DNA of 64,000 nt from Candidatus Amulumruptor caecigallinarius (GCA_944321825.1 CALUMU010000007.1:80497-144496), one strand, 5' to 3'. Positions 1 through 10,100 are shown, counted from the stretch's first letter. Notes: generated from the sequence alone by a model not told the origin. Translations and numbers: made by a program.

Positions 1-158
1 ATGTTCAATTTCTCCATCAAAGACTTGTTGTCATAGAGACAGCACCCACCTGTCTTACTTGGAGGTGGTAATTGCAACTGTTTTTCTACTATGCCGAGAA
101 TCTTCTCAAGCAATTCCCTCTCACATAGATTTTTCTCTCCATCTAATTTCTTAGCCAT
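1..158 (-). CDS. Partial hypothetical protein, runs off the left edge
   Basis: An open frame on the minus strand begins at an ATG at 156-158 and stays open for 52 codons to the window edge, so the C terminus is missing. The visible part begins MAKKLDGEKN, is rich in charged residues, then has a PPPSKTGGCC stretch. There is no signal peptide or membrane segment. I do not recognise the family. It shares the lower GC of the neighbouring membrane-protein and recombinase genes, so it is probably cargo of the same mobile element. Confidence 0.5.
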   Translation of the reverse strand, partial: MAKKLDGEKNLCERELLEKILGIVEKQLQLPPPSKTGGCCLYDNKSLMEKLN

Positions 159-373
159 AGTTTTTCGTATTATGGCTTAACCTTCCTGATGCACACTCGG
201 ACTGTAAGCCGGGTTCATGTTATGGCACGACTGTGCACATCGACCATAACGGCAGCGAAGGTAGAGAGTCATTAGCACTTAGGAAGTTAGGATGGATTAG
301 GCTAATGAATTAGACCGAAGTTAGGATTGTATTAGATAATATTAGAATTGGGAATTAAAGCATTGATTATAAA

Positions 374-400
374 CAAAAAGAGTAGCTATCAAGCTACTCA
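374..400 (-). terminator. Rho-independent terminator overlapping a stop codon
   Basis: GAGTAGC and GCTACTC form a 7-bp stem around a 5-6 nt loop, followed on the minus strand by TTTTTG. The TAG stop of the upstream 222-residue membrane protein lies inside the stem. An A-run on the other side could make it work in both directions. Confidence 0.7.
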
Positions 401-1062
401 AAAAACTTATCGATTTCCTTGGATTTTGCAGGAACGACAAGGTCTTTCCTATTCGACCGGGACTGCCCCAAATCAGGCATTTCAAACAAGTGGCTCAGTT
501 CCGTATCAGGAAAGACCCCCAATCTGCCGAATTTCCAGAATGACTTCTCGTCCATATCAGAATATACAGGCTTGTCTCCACAATATATTCGCCCACACAT
601 ATATGCCAGCAGAACTTTGGAATCATTCCACTTATAATGGGAACCTTTTTCGCTCATATAACCAGTCTCTATCGCTTTCGCAAAAACTTTAACAGCCAGT
701 TCCGTATTCAACATTCCTGTCAAGACAACAGCCCCTTCGTCACATACTGACTGTTCCTCCGAAACAGAGGAATTGCCATTTTGCACCTTTATTTTTCCCT
801 TATTTCCCTCTTTCAGCATTTCAGCGCAAAAGGCAAGAGCCGCACCTGAAATCAATGTTATGATAGTACCCCAAAACGTTGTAGAGCCAGCATTATCTCC
901 ATCAATCGGATTTATCACACCGACTCCGACAAGCAATAGCGTACCGGCAAACAAGGTAATTGCACTTGACCAAAGAATCAGCCTTGCATATCTTTTGAAA
1001 GCAAAGGACAATGCAAGAACGATAATACAAAGACCTATAACCAAGAATATTATTTGTAGCAT
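394..1062 (-). CDS. Hypothetical membrane protein of the mobile element
   Basis: The product is a 222-residue protein of unknown function. Three hydrophobic segments lie at about residues 3-22, 30-50 and 64-82, followed by a charged soluble domain of about 140 residues that is probably cytoplasmic. The start at 1060-1062 places the first membrane segment directly at the N terminus. The gene lies 60 bp downstream of the recombinase on the same strand and is closed by a terminator hairpin that overlaps its stop codon. Its AT-rich composition differs from the chromosomal genes further right and fits element cargo. I see no motif that assigns a function. A superinfection or defence role would be a guess. 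Confidence 0.7.
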   Translation of the reverse strand: MLQIIFLVIGLCIIVLALSFAFKRYARLILWSSAITLFAGTLLLVGVGVINPIDGDNAGSTTFWGTIITLISGAALAFCAEMLKEGNKGKIKVQNGNSSVSEEQSVCDEGAVVLTGMLNTELAVKVFAKAIETGYMSEKGSHYKWNDSKVLLAYMCGRIYCGDKPVYSDMDEKSFWKFGRLGVFPDTELSHLFEMPDLGQSRSNRKDLVVPAKSKEIDKFFE

Positions 1063-1122
1063 AAATATTTCACATTACATAGAAACAAAAACTAATTATC
1101 TCAATACCATAAATTCTAAAAA

Positions 1123-2485
1123 TCATATTATTTCAAGCGGAGTTAACTCGTTTTTCAGTCGAGCCACTTCAGCAGACAAGGTTTCCGGCAAGAAACGGGC
1201 ATAGACTTTCTCTGTTACATCCGTACTACCATGACCAAGCAATCGACTTACTACAGACATTGACAATCCTTTATTCAGGGCAAAGACCGCAAACGAATGT
1301 CTGGCCGCATGCATTGAAAGACTGAAAGGTAGCCCAATCTGCTCTCCCACGACCGCCAGCGACTGATTGATACATTTAGTCGCATTATTACGAGCCTTAT
1401 AAAGAGCCTCCGCATCATCCAAATCCAAAGTTTCTTTCACAAGGTCAAATACATACCGACATCCTGCACGTTTTTCCTGCCATTGTTGCAATATGCGCAA
1501 TGCAGGTTCAGTCAGAGGAATCACATGACGTTTGTTTGTTTGTTTTTATCATAATCTTCCGCAACTTTTTCCGGGCAAAATCGATGTGTGCCCATTGCAG
1601 AGTCATAACATCGACGATACGCAGACCGCAGGCGTGGAATGCGAATAGGAACATTTCTATATATTCCTTGCGCCGTGGTTCCTTGTCGTGTTGATAGAAC
1701 TCCACCAACTTCTGCAACTGCTCCTTAGTGAGATAGTTGCCGTCAAACTCCTTTTCACCCTCGACTTCAAGCGACACTTTCTCTTGAATGCGCATATCCT
1801 GAAGTTCAGCGTTGACTTCGCGGTCGATATATCCGGCGGTGCAAGCCGTGTCGCACGCCTTTAATATAGGGGTAAGGGCGTGGTTGATGGTCTGGTCGGA
1901 ATTGTTCTTGAAGTTGCGTCGCCATTTGATATATTTGTCAAACAGCTCAACCGAAATTTCACCTACATATATGGAGTCCTCCTTATAGGTTCCGTTTCCG
2001 GTTGCCATAAGAAACTGACGGAAGATGTTCATGGAGCTTTTCCCGTTCTGATAGCGGCTGTATCCAATCTTGTTCAGGTTGTAGTCTATGGCAAGACGTT
2101 TCTCGATGTATATAGCAAAATCTTCAACCTTATCGCGGCGTGTAAGAGGTTTGTCATCAAGGAAAGCAGCAATGACATCCTCGTTGACTTGGTCGGGAAA
2201 CTTCTGATGGTATTCGTTGAGTCCGGCATCTACCTTGTTGACCTTTGTCAGAAGAATTTTATTGAGGCGCACACTGTCGGAAACGGAGGCGCGTATTTCT
2301 CCGCGTCCGTTATTTCCGTTTGGATTCCAGTCAGCCACCGCAACCGACATGTTCATGCTGCGCTTGATGGTTCTGCCACCGAAGATATAGACAATCTCAA
2401 TCGGATAGATTTTCGACTTGTCATAGTTCTTAAGATAGCGGAGCCGGAAGTGCCCGATAGGGAAAGGTTTCTTTTGTCTGCCCAT
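1123..2485 (-). pseudogene. Tyrosine recombinase/integrase split by a +4 frameshift
   Basis: This is a site-specific tyrosine recombinase of the Bacteroidales transposon-integrase type, now in two frames. The first frame (2485 to about 1508) has the SAM-like N-terminal DNA-binding region and the first catalytic arginine in ACGLRIVDV. It reaches the active-site lysine region KTNK and then runs out of frame. The second frame (1524 to 1123) carries HAARHSF and LLGHGSTDVTEKVYARF, which supply the H-R, H and Tyr catalytic residues. Deleting four bases within the GTTT repeat at 1530-1545 joins KTNK to RHVIPLTEPALR as one protein of about 453 residues with every catalytic residue present. The rest is uneroded, so the break is either very recent, a sequencing slip, or a phase switch. 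Confidence 0.85.
1530..1545. repeat. Tetranucleotide repeat (GTTT)4 at the integrase frameshift
   Basis: Four perfect GTTT units are followed by two further T. Three units would restore the integrase frame. It is a typical substrate for slipped-strand mispairing. Confidence 0.85.
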
Positions 2486-2616
2486 ATTCTTGTCTGTTTA
2501 ATATTCACCAAGGTTGGAATATGGTGCATATTTATAGAATAAATAGGGAAGTTAACAAATTTTAGATGAGCTAAGTGTTTGAAAACAGGTAAGTATATTT
2601 TACGGTAAATACAATA

Positions 2617-2659
2617 AAAAACGATTGGTAAGTTTATTTGCAACTTTACCAATCGTTTT
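2617..2659. terminator. Bidirectional terminator hairpin
   Basis: AAAACGATTGGTAAGTT pairs almost perfectly with AACTTTACCAATCGTTTT across a short loop. A-runs and T-runs on the two sides suit termination in both directions. It lies downstream of the DUF2795 gene and upstream of the integrase, near the probable boundary between chromosome and mobile element. Confidence 0.7.
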
Positions 2660-2700
2660 ATAGTCAATTTATTATGCGCTAATATTACGCCAAAAAATCC

Positions 2701-2922
2701 TTAGTATTCGTCTTCGTTGAAGAGGAAGTCCTCCTTGGAGGGGTAGTCGGGCCAGATGTCCTCGATGCTTTCGTAGGTGTCGCCCTCGTCTTCGATTTCC
2801 TGGAGGTTCTCGATGACCTCAAGGGGTGCGCCCGAACGCATGGCGTAGTCTATCAGCTCGTCCTTGGTGGCAGGCCAGGGGGCATCTTCAAGTTTTGAAG
2901 CCAGTTCAAGTGTCCAATACAT
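2701..2922 (-). CDS. DUF2795 family small acidic protein
   Basis: A 73-residue protein beginning MYWTLELASKLEDAPW and continuing through DELIDYAMRSGAPLEVIENL to an acidic tail with DIWPDYPSKEDF. This matches the short DUF2795 proteins conserved across Bacteroidales, whose function is unknown. The frame stays open upstream to 3048, but that extension overlaps the adenosyltransferase gene and has no family resemblance, so the ATG at 2920-2922 is taken as the start. It lies 64 bp downstream of the cobalamin adenosyltransferase and may be cotranscribed with it. A terminator hairpin follows at 2617-2659. No catalytic motif is visible. Confidence 0.9.
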   Translation of the reverse strand: MYWTLELASKLEDAPWPATKDELIDYAMRSGAPLEVIENLQEIEDEGDTYESIEDIWPDYPSKEDFLFNEDEY

Positions 2923-2986
2923 AGCTTTGGTATTTTTACAGGTTGATGTTTCGTTAGTATAACCCCTTACGTCGTCTGGAGCGGCG

Positions 2987-3550
2987 TCAGCAGTCTTTAT
3001 CCCACAGGATTTCGCTGACCTGACGGTACATGTTGTTAAAGCGGGCAAACACGAAGAGGAAGTCGCTCAGACGGTTGACAAACCGCAGCACCATCGGGTC
3101 GATATACGTCTCCTCGGACAGACCGACGATACGCCTCTCGCAGCGGCGGCACATCGTGCGGCACACATGAATCTGCGCCGCAGTGCCGGTGCCGCCGGGG
3201 AGGATGAACCCTTTCATGGGAGGAAGCCCCTCGTCGAGGTGGTCGATGGCCTTCTCTATGCGCTCCACAGCCGCAAGGGTGATGCCCTCGCACTCGTGGC
3301 GTTCGCCGGCAGGATACGGGGTCGCCAGATACGCCCCGATATTCATCAGCTTGTGCTGGCAATAGATGATCAGGTCGTGGGCCTGCTGGTCAAGCGTAGG
3401 GAAAGTAGCGAGCACCCCGAGGTTGGCGTTGAGCTCGTCGACCGAGCCGTAAGCCTCGATCCGGATGTCGTTTTTCTTAGCTCGGACACCGCCGACAAGC
3501 GATGTAGTGCCGTTGTCGCCGGTGCATGTGTAAACAAGACTTTTTGTCAT
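2987..3550 (-). CDS. Cob(I)yrinic acid a,c-diamide adenosyltransferase (PduO type)
   Basis: The enzyme transfers the adenosyl group of ATP to cob(I)alamin to make coenzyme B12 and is cytosolic. The 187-residue length is normal for the PduO-type ATR family. The N-terminal ATP loop is TGDNGTTSLVGG, followed by GSVDELNANLG, then GFILPGG, the RTMCRRCERR helix (RTxxRRAER in relatives) and the C-terminal RFVNRLSDFLF substrate motif. The ATG at 3548-3550 leaves 17 bp to the mscL stop, so mscL, this gene and DUF2795 look like one leftward transcript. A B12-scavenging gut Bacteroidales would need it for enzymes such as methylmalonyl-CoA mutase, which are not in this window. I see no cobalamin riboswitch upstream. 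Confidence 0.93.
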   Translation of the reverse strand: MTKSLVYTCTGDNGTTSLVGGVRAKKNDIRIEAYGSVDELNANLGVLATFPTLDQQAHDLIIYCQHKLMNIGAYLATPYPAGERHECEGITLAAVERIEKAIDHLDEGLPPMKGFILPGGTGTAAQIHVCRTMCRRCERRIVGLSEETYIDPMVLRFVNRLSDFLFVFARFNNMYRQVSEILWDKDC

Positions 3551-3567
3551 ATCTGTGTTCTATAAGT

Positions 3568-4023
3568 TTAGTGTTTCTTGGCAGAGTCGCGCTCCTGGCG
3601 CAGCAGGTCGCGTATCTCGGTAAGCAGCTTCTCCTCAGCCGTAGGTTCCGGGAGAGCAGGCGCTGGAGCTTCCTCTTCCACAGGCTTCTTCTTGCGGAGA
3701 TTATTCATGAACTTAATCATTATGAAGATGCAGAAAGCCACAATCATGAAGTCCACGACGGTCTGGACCCACGCGCCCCAGTTCATCGTCACCTCCGGGG
3801 TGACGACTGCCCCCTGCGCGTCGGTCACGGCCTTCTGCACCACCCACTTGTAGTCGGTGAAGTTGATGCCGCCGGTGGCCACACCTACAAGAGGCATGAT
3901 TATATCATCCACGAGTGACGACACTATCTTGCCGAAAGCTGCGCCGATAACCACACCGACAGCCATGTCGATGACATTGCCGCGCATCGCAAATTCCTTA
4001 AATTCTTTTATGAGATTGCTCAT
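3568..4023 (-). CDS. mscL: Large-conductance mechanosensitive channel MscL
   Basis: This inner-membrane homopentameric channel opens under high membrane tension and releases solutes during hypo-osmotic shock. The 151-residue protein begins [19 protein letters not shown], the conserved N-terminal helix. TM1 follows (about residues 18-46, with [16 protein letters not shown], the pore-lining segment), then a periplasmic loop containing the [13 protein letters not shown] region. TM2 spans about residues 88-108. A proline- and glutamate-rich linker and a charged C-terminal helix ([14 protein letters not shown]) complete the protein. It is the first gene of a probable leftward transcript with the adenosyltransferase and is divergent from gapA. 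Confidence 0.96.
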   Translation of the reverse strand: MSNLIKEFKEFAMRGNVIDMAVGVVIGAAFGKIVSSLVDDIIMPLVGVATGGINFTDYKWVVQKAVTDAQGAVVTPEVTMNWGAWVQTVVDFMIVAFCIFIMIKFMNNLRKKKPVEEEAPAPALPEPTAEEKLLTEIRDLLRQERDSAKKH

Positions 4024-4257
4024 GATCCTATATATTTATGTGTCCTTAATTTTCCGTTCATACCGGTAGGCTGGCTATAGTACGAAAACAGCGTAAACCG
4101 TTGACTTCTTTGCAAATAGGGCTTCTCACCCCTCTATAGGAAAGCAAAATTAATAAATTTATGTGAGTGACAGCGGAATTTGCCGTAAAAATTGCCTTTT
4201 CAACAGAATTTAACACATGAAACAATCCTCAGAGTGAGTAATTTGCCAAAAAATCTC

Positions 4258-5340
<1,083 letters not shown>

Positions 5341-5372
5341 TCCATCGCAGATTAACCACTTCATACAATACC

Positions 5373-5412
5373 GTCAGGCTTCCGGAATGGTCCGGGAGCC
5401 TGACTTGTTTTT
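5373..5412 (+). terminator. gapA terminator
   Basis: A 14-bp stem, GTCAGGCTTCCGGA with TCCGGGAGCCTGAC (one G-T pair), encloses a 4-nt loop and is followed by TTGTTTTT. It lies 32 bp after the gapA stop. Confidence 0.9.
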
Positions 5413-5492
5413 GTCTGCGGCATACCTTGCGCCATGCAGACATTGGAGTCGCCAGACAGGAGCGGTCGGCAACAAGTAAATCGTCCGACGGT

Positions 5493-5606
5493 GGCCACGG
5501 CTTGCGCCACCAGCCCTTGCAGGGCTGACCGTTCGGACTCTGATTTGTGACGGAGCTTGCGCTCCGCCCTACTATTCTCCCGCCCCTCCGGGGCTACTAT
5601 GCCGTC
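5493..5606 (-). repeat. Dispersed multi-hairpin repeat, copy A (reverse orientation)
   Basis: Read on the minus strand, this copy holds GTAGGGCGGAGCGCAAGCTC, then GGTCAGCCCTGCAAGGGCTG, then GGTGGCGCAAGCCGTGG. These are short GC-rich hairpins built on a central GCAAG or GCAAGG. The same order of hairpins occurs in copies B and C. It is non-coding and lies in a 786-bp gap (5341-6126) without a credible gene. The rest of that gap has scattered fragments of the same GCAAGCC type. Confidence 0.75.
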
Positions 5607-5763
5607 ATCGCCAGAACCTTCGATATACGAGGACGCAGCCGCCAAAGCTCCCAACCAACACATCCGCAAATTGCAGGGCTGCACCCCAATGCAAACGCCA
5701 ACGCACGACAAATTCATGGCGACCGATTTGTGTTTATGCGGCTGCACCAAGATGAAGCCACAC

Positions 5764-5868
5764 CTAAAGCTCCCTGAGGGAGCGTAAAAACAGTAGGGCG
5801 GGGCGCAAGCCCCGTTGAGGGAGGAATCCGATCAATTCGCCCTGAAAGGGCTGATGGCGCAAGCCATG
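5764..5868 (+). repeat. Dispersed multi-hairpin repeat, copy B
   Basis: TAAAGCTCCCTGAGGGAGC is followed by GTAAAAACAGTAGGGC, GGGGCGCAAGCCCCG, GCCCTGAAAGGGC and TGGCGCAAGCCATGG. Each of the hairpins matches one in copy C at 40909-41010 in the same order and spacing. Confidence 0.8.
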
Positions 5869-5944
5869 GCTGCCAATCATCGCATCAACTGCGTAGGGTG
5901 GCCGGAACACCCAGCAACGCCGGATAAGCGGCTTAGGAATCATA

Positions 5945-6013
5945 GGAGGCTTAGGACTCCTATGAACCATAAGAGGCATAAAAAAAGAGCCGCCGTGGCG
6001 GGGATGCCACGGC
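5945..6013. repeat. 69-bp direct repeat, left copy, carrying a terminator
   Basis: It begins GGAGGCTTAGGACTCCTATG and ends in the hairpin GCCGTGGC-GGGGAT-GCCACGGC. On the minus strand the stem GAGCTGCCGTGGC/GCCACGGCGGCTC (5987-6018) is followed by a T-run (5980-5986), which makes it the terminator of the 1,210-residue surface-protein gene. The second copy at 9921-9990 differs at only a few positions. Confidence 0.85.
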
Positions 6014-6126
6014 AGCTCTGAGTGCCAGCTATACGGTCTTCGCCGTCAGAATGGATGCTTATGTCTATATGTGTTTGTTGCTGTGACGCAACCCCTCTCA
6101 ACAAAGGGCGGTCACAACCACGGAAG

Positions 6127-9100
6127 TTATCTTACGAATATCTTCTGGCCGGCCACTATATAGAATCCGGGGGCAAGACCGACCGTCGTCGTACCTGCCG
6201 CCACAGACACACTCTTTGCTACCGCGCCTGTCGCATTGACGAAGTCGAGATCCATGTCGCCGTCCGAAACGACCGTCACGCAGCCGTCACCCACCTCTAT
6301 GCGAAACGAGGTGCCGCTGTCAGCCGTCAGGTCGTCGACACCGAGACCTGCATCCGACTTCACCGTAAGCTTGTGGGCCTTTTCGTCATACGTCACTATC
6401 GCCTTTCCAGCCGGAGCGTTTACCGTCCATGAGGTGACATATGATTGATCGGACGGCCATGCAGGCAGAGACATCTCATCGCCATCCTCATCAAGAGAGA
6501 ATAACGATGTACCTCCACCGATATCGCTCGCCAATCCTAACAATGGCATGGTAGATTTCTTAGCCGTCGATTTGATGATAAGCATATTTCTTATTCCCGC
6601 TTCGGGCACTGTGACTTCGGCTTCATACCGCCCGTCGGCAACCTTAACCATCTTGGCAAGATTGTCTATGTTCTCTATCGTCGGCCATACTCCGCTGAAG
6701 TAGGGGGATTCGGTCAGGATAAAGAACCCATCGGTCTTATGTGCCGAAGAGAACAGTTTGAGTTTGCCTGTCGCCTCGTTGATAAGCATCGCGACAGCCG
6801 ACGACTCCGCGCCCTCAGGCAGAGAGAGGCTCCACTTGGCGGCAGACGATGCTGCGTCCTGACGCGCAGCGTCCATGTCATGCTCAGGAACCGACACCTT
6901 GACGAAGCCGCCTTCCCACACGCCGTCAGCACCCGGCTGTATCGCAGTAGAGCTACCAGATGCCGGCACAATAATTTCGCCCTCAGATGCAAAATTGAAT
7001 CTGGCGGACGTTCCAGCCATGTCAACGTAAAGACACAGAGCATCAGCCAACTCTGCCGACTCTGATGCGAACACATGGTTGATACTGCTGTTGTCAGAGA
7101 CCACTTCGTAGACCGTAGCCATATTGTCGGCGGCAACCTCGGCTCTCATTGTCATGCGGTTGAGATCCACTGTAGCTTTCAGCGAGCCGTTGCCCTTGAC
7201 TCCGTGAACTTCAAAATGGCCATTGTAGGTGCTATAACTCAAATTGCTCGACATAACGCCGTTTTTAGCCGCGAGTTCCGGACTATCCACGTATGTAATC
7301 CTGACTCTGCGGAATTCGTCAAGGGTAAACCACAGAAGCGGATTCGTGGCATCTTCAAATGCCACTTCACCCTCATATATCATGCTTCCAGGCGCAGTCT
7401 CGGTCAATACGGATGTTTTTATATAAGCATCCGCATCACCCAACATCACTCCGTATATCTGGGACATGTCTCTGGCATCCATGATATAGTCAGGCGTGAC
7501 AAACAGACGACCTCCGGGCCACTCTTCAGCGACCTTCACATTATATGCTCCAGAGCTATTCCACATGCTTGAAACCGCCACTCCTTCAGTCATATTCACC
7601 TCTGTAGTATTGTAGTCCAACGACAAGCTGCCATCGGCAACAGCCATCGCCGTCGCTATGGAATTAGCCCATACGAAATCCAACTTACCAGCGGGGACAT
7701 CCATAATCAAACCGCATTTTACAAAAGCCGACTCGCGGAAATCAGCACGGTCGGCATACGTGGGTGTCTTTATGCCAGTCGATGATCCTATCAGATGCCA
7801 CGCCGTCCCAATCCGCTCAAGATAAATCTTGTGGGTGTTGGTGTCGATGCACAGGTTGTACTGCTGGGAAGCAACCCCCTCTGAATTTGTGACCGTGATA
7901 TGGTTAGGCACGGCGGTAGTCACGCCCTCCTGCACGGTATAGGTAGCCTCGGCGACACCCATCTCGTCAAACTCCCACTCGAAGCCGTCAGGCAGCGTCA
8001 GGGCATACGACCCCTCGGCTTCCGCCTCGTCACGCGACATGGGCAGGTTGTAGGTATAGAGCTTTACGACTTCCGTTTCGTCACCACTTACAAATAACGA
8101 CATCGAATATACACCGTCACGCCCATCGAGTTCATCGCCGTCCTCATCGTACAGGCTCTTCAGACCCTTGGGGTCTATCTCGGCATCATCGAGATATTCA
8201 CCAGCGGCAGCTATCGGCGATGGTGAGAATGTCACACGTGAAGCCGACGGCTCCACATACATATATATCATGCCGCCGGGCCAGTCAGAGAACTGGAACG
8301 AACCCTTTCCATCGACCACAAGGCTGCATACCTGCTCCTGCTCCACAGTGCCATATTCCTTAGGCATATCTTCATACTGGCTTCCTAACGAACCGACTTC
8401 CCAATCTCCGAGAGATGTATAGAATCGGAACATCGCTTCGCCGGCCTTGATGTCATATGCACCATAGTAGCCGCCATTGACAGTCCTTTTCAGCGGCATG
8501 GATCCGTCGCCGACACCCCATCCCTGCGGGATGCCGATAATATATATTTCCAGAGCCGACTTCTCGCCCTCGATCTTCACCACAGGCTTTTCCCCGGGAG
8601 TGACCGTGATAGTGTATTGATTACTGCAGCTCATTTCCGGTGCCACCCAATAAGCCCCTTCGGACTGGGCCGCTGTCACTGCAGAGCTGTGGTATTGCCC
8701 CGAAAACTCGTTGAAATGGATGGCACGGTCGGCAGGTGGACAAATAACCGTGTTAGCATCCTGAGTGGCAGCAAGGGCAGATATGAAATTGAATTTCTCT
8801 CCACTTGCGACAGTCACCAACCCTGTATAATTACCCTCTCCGTCAGGCTTCAGCACATCAAACGATGACATGACCTCGCTCGATGCCCCTGCCCACGGAG
8901 TGAAGCTGTCGGTAGAGCGGTGCACATAGATGGCATCCTGCGCTTCTGCCTCGCCGCTGTCCTCGCTCAACACTACAGGCGAAACCGACGGAGGCATAGA
9001 AACCACACCGCCCTTCCAGTCAGATTTCACATAGTCGTAGCCCCTCTCTGGCTGCTCAGATAAATACACATAATTCACACCGTTGACAAGCTCATCGGTA

Positions 9101-9759
9101 GTATTGTTGCACCGCCACTTGCCATCGCTCAGCGAGTAATAGCTGAAAGCCAGCCTCCCAGCCGGAATATACTCTTTATAGCCTCCGGCGGCCTTATAAT
9201 CGGTCACATTGTCAAGCGTCGGAGCCGGCATCCCTTCGGGTACCACCAACCAGCTTTCCATCCCGTCATCTATCAGAAAAATCTTATTGACATTGAGGTC
9301 CACCACCACCCTACAGTTTGCCGGGTTTTCATTAGCGACCCAATTACGCGGACCTTCGCCATTGCGTACCATTGTCTCGACTACCACATCCCGAGAGCTG
9401 TACACTCCAGTCTTTCCGATGCGGTCCAGACGTGCCCCATCAGCGGCCGGTTGAATCAGATTTTGTCTGTAAACCGAATAATCATCCACATTCACGGCTT
9501 CAGGCAGCTCATAGATAAAATGAAAATACGAATTAGAGTGGAAATAGAAATTGCCCTCATAGACCTTGCTGCCCGGAGAGGTCTCGTAGAGCTTGTAGTC
9601 CTCGAAGTAAGCGGCATTGTCGGTACACGGCATATAATACGGCCCGCCGTCGTTGCCGAAAATATAGATGAAATCGGCATCGGCACGCGCCGCGAAAGCG
9701 AGGCATGTCAGCAGTGTGACACACGTCGCCCATCTGAGTAATAGGTGTCTCATACGCAT
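6127..9759 (-). CDS. Large modular secreted protein with T9SS-like C-terminal domain
   Basis: The product has 1,210 residues. The frame extends to 9873, but the start is placed at 9757-9759 because MRMRHLLLRWATCVTLL then forms a signal peptide ending near ARADA. A second ATG at 9751-9753 is equally possible. The body consists of repeated beta-rich modules. Recurring signatures are DLNVNKIFLIDDG/DTNTHKIYLER, a W-x-L/V segment followed by PT or PA and IPAGRLAFSY/VPAGKLDFVW, and WKGGVVSM/WPGGMIYMYV/WPGGRLFVTP. This resembles SusE/SusF-like surface modules. The last 70 or so residues (GLGVDDL...GFYIVAGQKIFVR) resemble a type A sorting domain recognised by the type IX secretion system. The gene is alone between two near-identical terminator repeats. 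The ligand is unknown. Confidence 0.8.
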   Translation of the reverse strand: MRMRHLLLRWATCVTLLTCLAFAARADADFIYIFGNDGGPYYMPCTDNAAYFEDYKLYETSPGSKVYEGNFYFHSNSYFHFIYELPEAVNVDDYSVYRQNLIQPAADGARLDRIGKTGVYSSRDVVVETMVRNGEGPRNWVANENPANCRVVVDLNVNKIFLIDDGMESWLVVPEGMPAPTLDNVTDYKAAGGYKEYIPAGRLAFSYYSLSDGKWRCNNTTDELVNGVNYVYLSEQPERGYDYVKSDWKGGVVSMPPSVSPVVLSEDSGEAEAQDAIYVHRSTDSFTPWAGASSEVMSSFDVLKPDGEGNYTGLVTVASGEKFNFISALAATQDANTVICPPADRAIHFNEFSGQYHSSAVTAAQSEGAYWVAPEMSCSNQYTITVTPGEKPVVKIEGEKSALEIYIIGIPQGWGVGDGSMPLKRTVNGGYYGAYDIKAGEAMFRFYTSLGDWEVGSLGSQYEDMPKEYGTVEQEQVCSLVVDGKGSFQFSDWPGGMIYMYVEPSASRVTFSPSPIAAAGEYLDDAEIDPKGLKSLYDEDGDELDGRDGVYSMSLFVSGDETEVVKLYTYNLPMSRDEAEAEGSYALTLPDGFEWEFDEMGVAEATYTVQEGVTTAVPNHITVTNSEGVASQQYNLCIDTNTHKIYLERIGTAWHLIGSSTGIKTPTYADRADFRESAFVKCGLIMDVPAGKLDFVWANSIATAMAVADGSLSLDYNTTEVNMTEGVAVSSMWNSSGAYNVKVAEEWPGGRLFVTPDYIMDARDMSQIYGVMLGDADAYIKTSVLTETAPGSMIYEGEVAFEDATNPLLWFTLDEFRRVRITYVDSPELAAKNGVMSSNLSYSTYNGHFEVHGVKGNGSLKATVDLNRMTMRAEVAADNMATVYEVVSDNSSINHVFASESAELADALCLYVDMAGTSARFNFASEGEIIVPASGSSTAIQPGADGVWEGGFVKVSVPEHDMDAARQDAASSAAKWSLSLPEGAESSAVAMLINEATGKLKLFSSAHKTDGFFILTESPYFSGVWPTIENIDNLAKMVKVADGRYEAEVTVPEAGIRNMLIIKSTAKKSTMPLLGLASDIGGGTSLFSLDEDGDEMSLPAWPSDQSYVTSWTVNAPAGKAIVTYDEKAHKLTVKSDAGLGVDDLTADSGTSFRIEVGDGCVTVVSDGDMDLDFVNATGAVAKSVSVAAGTTTVGLAPGFYIVAGQKIFVR

Positions 9760-9844
9760 GAAATAATTAGATTGGTAATAATAGATCAGAAATGTATTTG
9801 ATTTAAGAAATTCGATTGGTTTCACAATCCGCAATGTTATTTTA

Positions 9845-9871
9845 CAAATATACGGCATTTTACCCCCCCCC
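9845..9871 (-). promoter_or_regulatory. Promoter of the surface-protein gene with a G9 tract
   Basis: On the minus strand, TATATTTG (9845-9852) fits the TAnnTTTG -7 box. Ten nucleotides further upstream is an uninterrupted run of nine G (C on the plus strand, 9863-9871). The run sits where the spacer towards a -33 element would be, so changes in its length would alter promoter geometry. Confidence 0.5.
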
Positions 9872-9920
9872 ATGTTAATTTTTCATAATTTATGTAAACC
9901 CAAGCATTTCGGATGGTTTT

Positions 9921-9990
9921 GGAGGCTTAGGACACCTATGAACCTTAAGAGGCATAATAAAAAAGCCGCCGTGGCGAGGATGCCACGGCG
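9921..9990. repeat. 69-bp direct repeat, right copy, carrying a terminator
   Basis: It begins GGAGGCTTAGGACACCTATG and ends in GCCGTGGC-GAGGAT-GCCACGGC, nearly the same as 5945-6013 and in the same orientation. On the minus strand the hairpin plus T-rich tail (9955-9964) terminates the upstream DUF5689/DUF6359 lipoprotein gene. The rest of the 341-bp gap holds the surface-protein promoter and a second hairpin. Confidence 0.85.
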
Positions 9991-10001
9991 GTCCTGTGGG
10001 T

Positions 10002-10034
10002 GTCTGCGCCGCTTACGCCCATGGCGGCGCAGAC
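10002..10034. other. Strong inverted repeat downstream of a lipoprotein gene
   Basis: GTCTGCGCCGC and GCGGCGCAGAC form a perfect 11-bp stem with an 11-nt loop. There is no adjacent T-run, so it may stabilise the 3' end of the leftward transcript ahead of the terminator at 9955-9993. Confidence 0.6.
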
Positions 10035-10100
10035 TGTGTGTCAGAATGTCAGAATATATTGTATTCCGAAGTTGTCATAGTGTTTGTACTCCAGAGAGTG

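Noticed and set aside
2923..3048. N-terminal extension of the DUF2795 protein
   Set aside because: The extra 42 codons overlap the adenosyltransferase gene and the known family starts at MYWTLEL.
3551..3567. Cobalamin riboswitch before the adenosyltransferase gene
   Set aside because: Only 17 bp separate it from mscL and no riboswitch-like structure is visible upstream of mscL.
5341..6126. Several short open frames in the gap after gapA
   Set aside because: They run through repeated hairpin elements and have no ribosome-binding context or similarity to each other.
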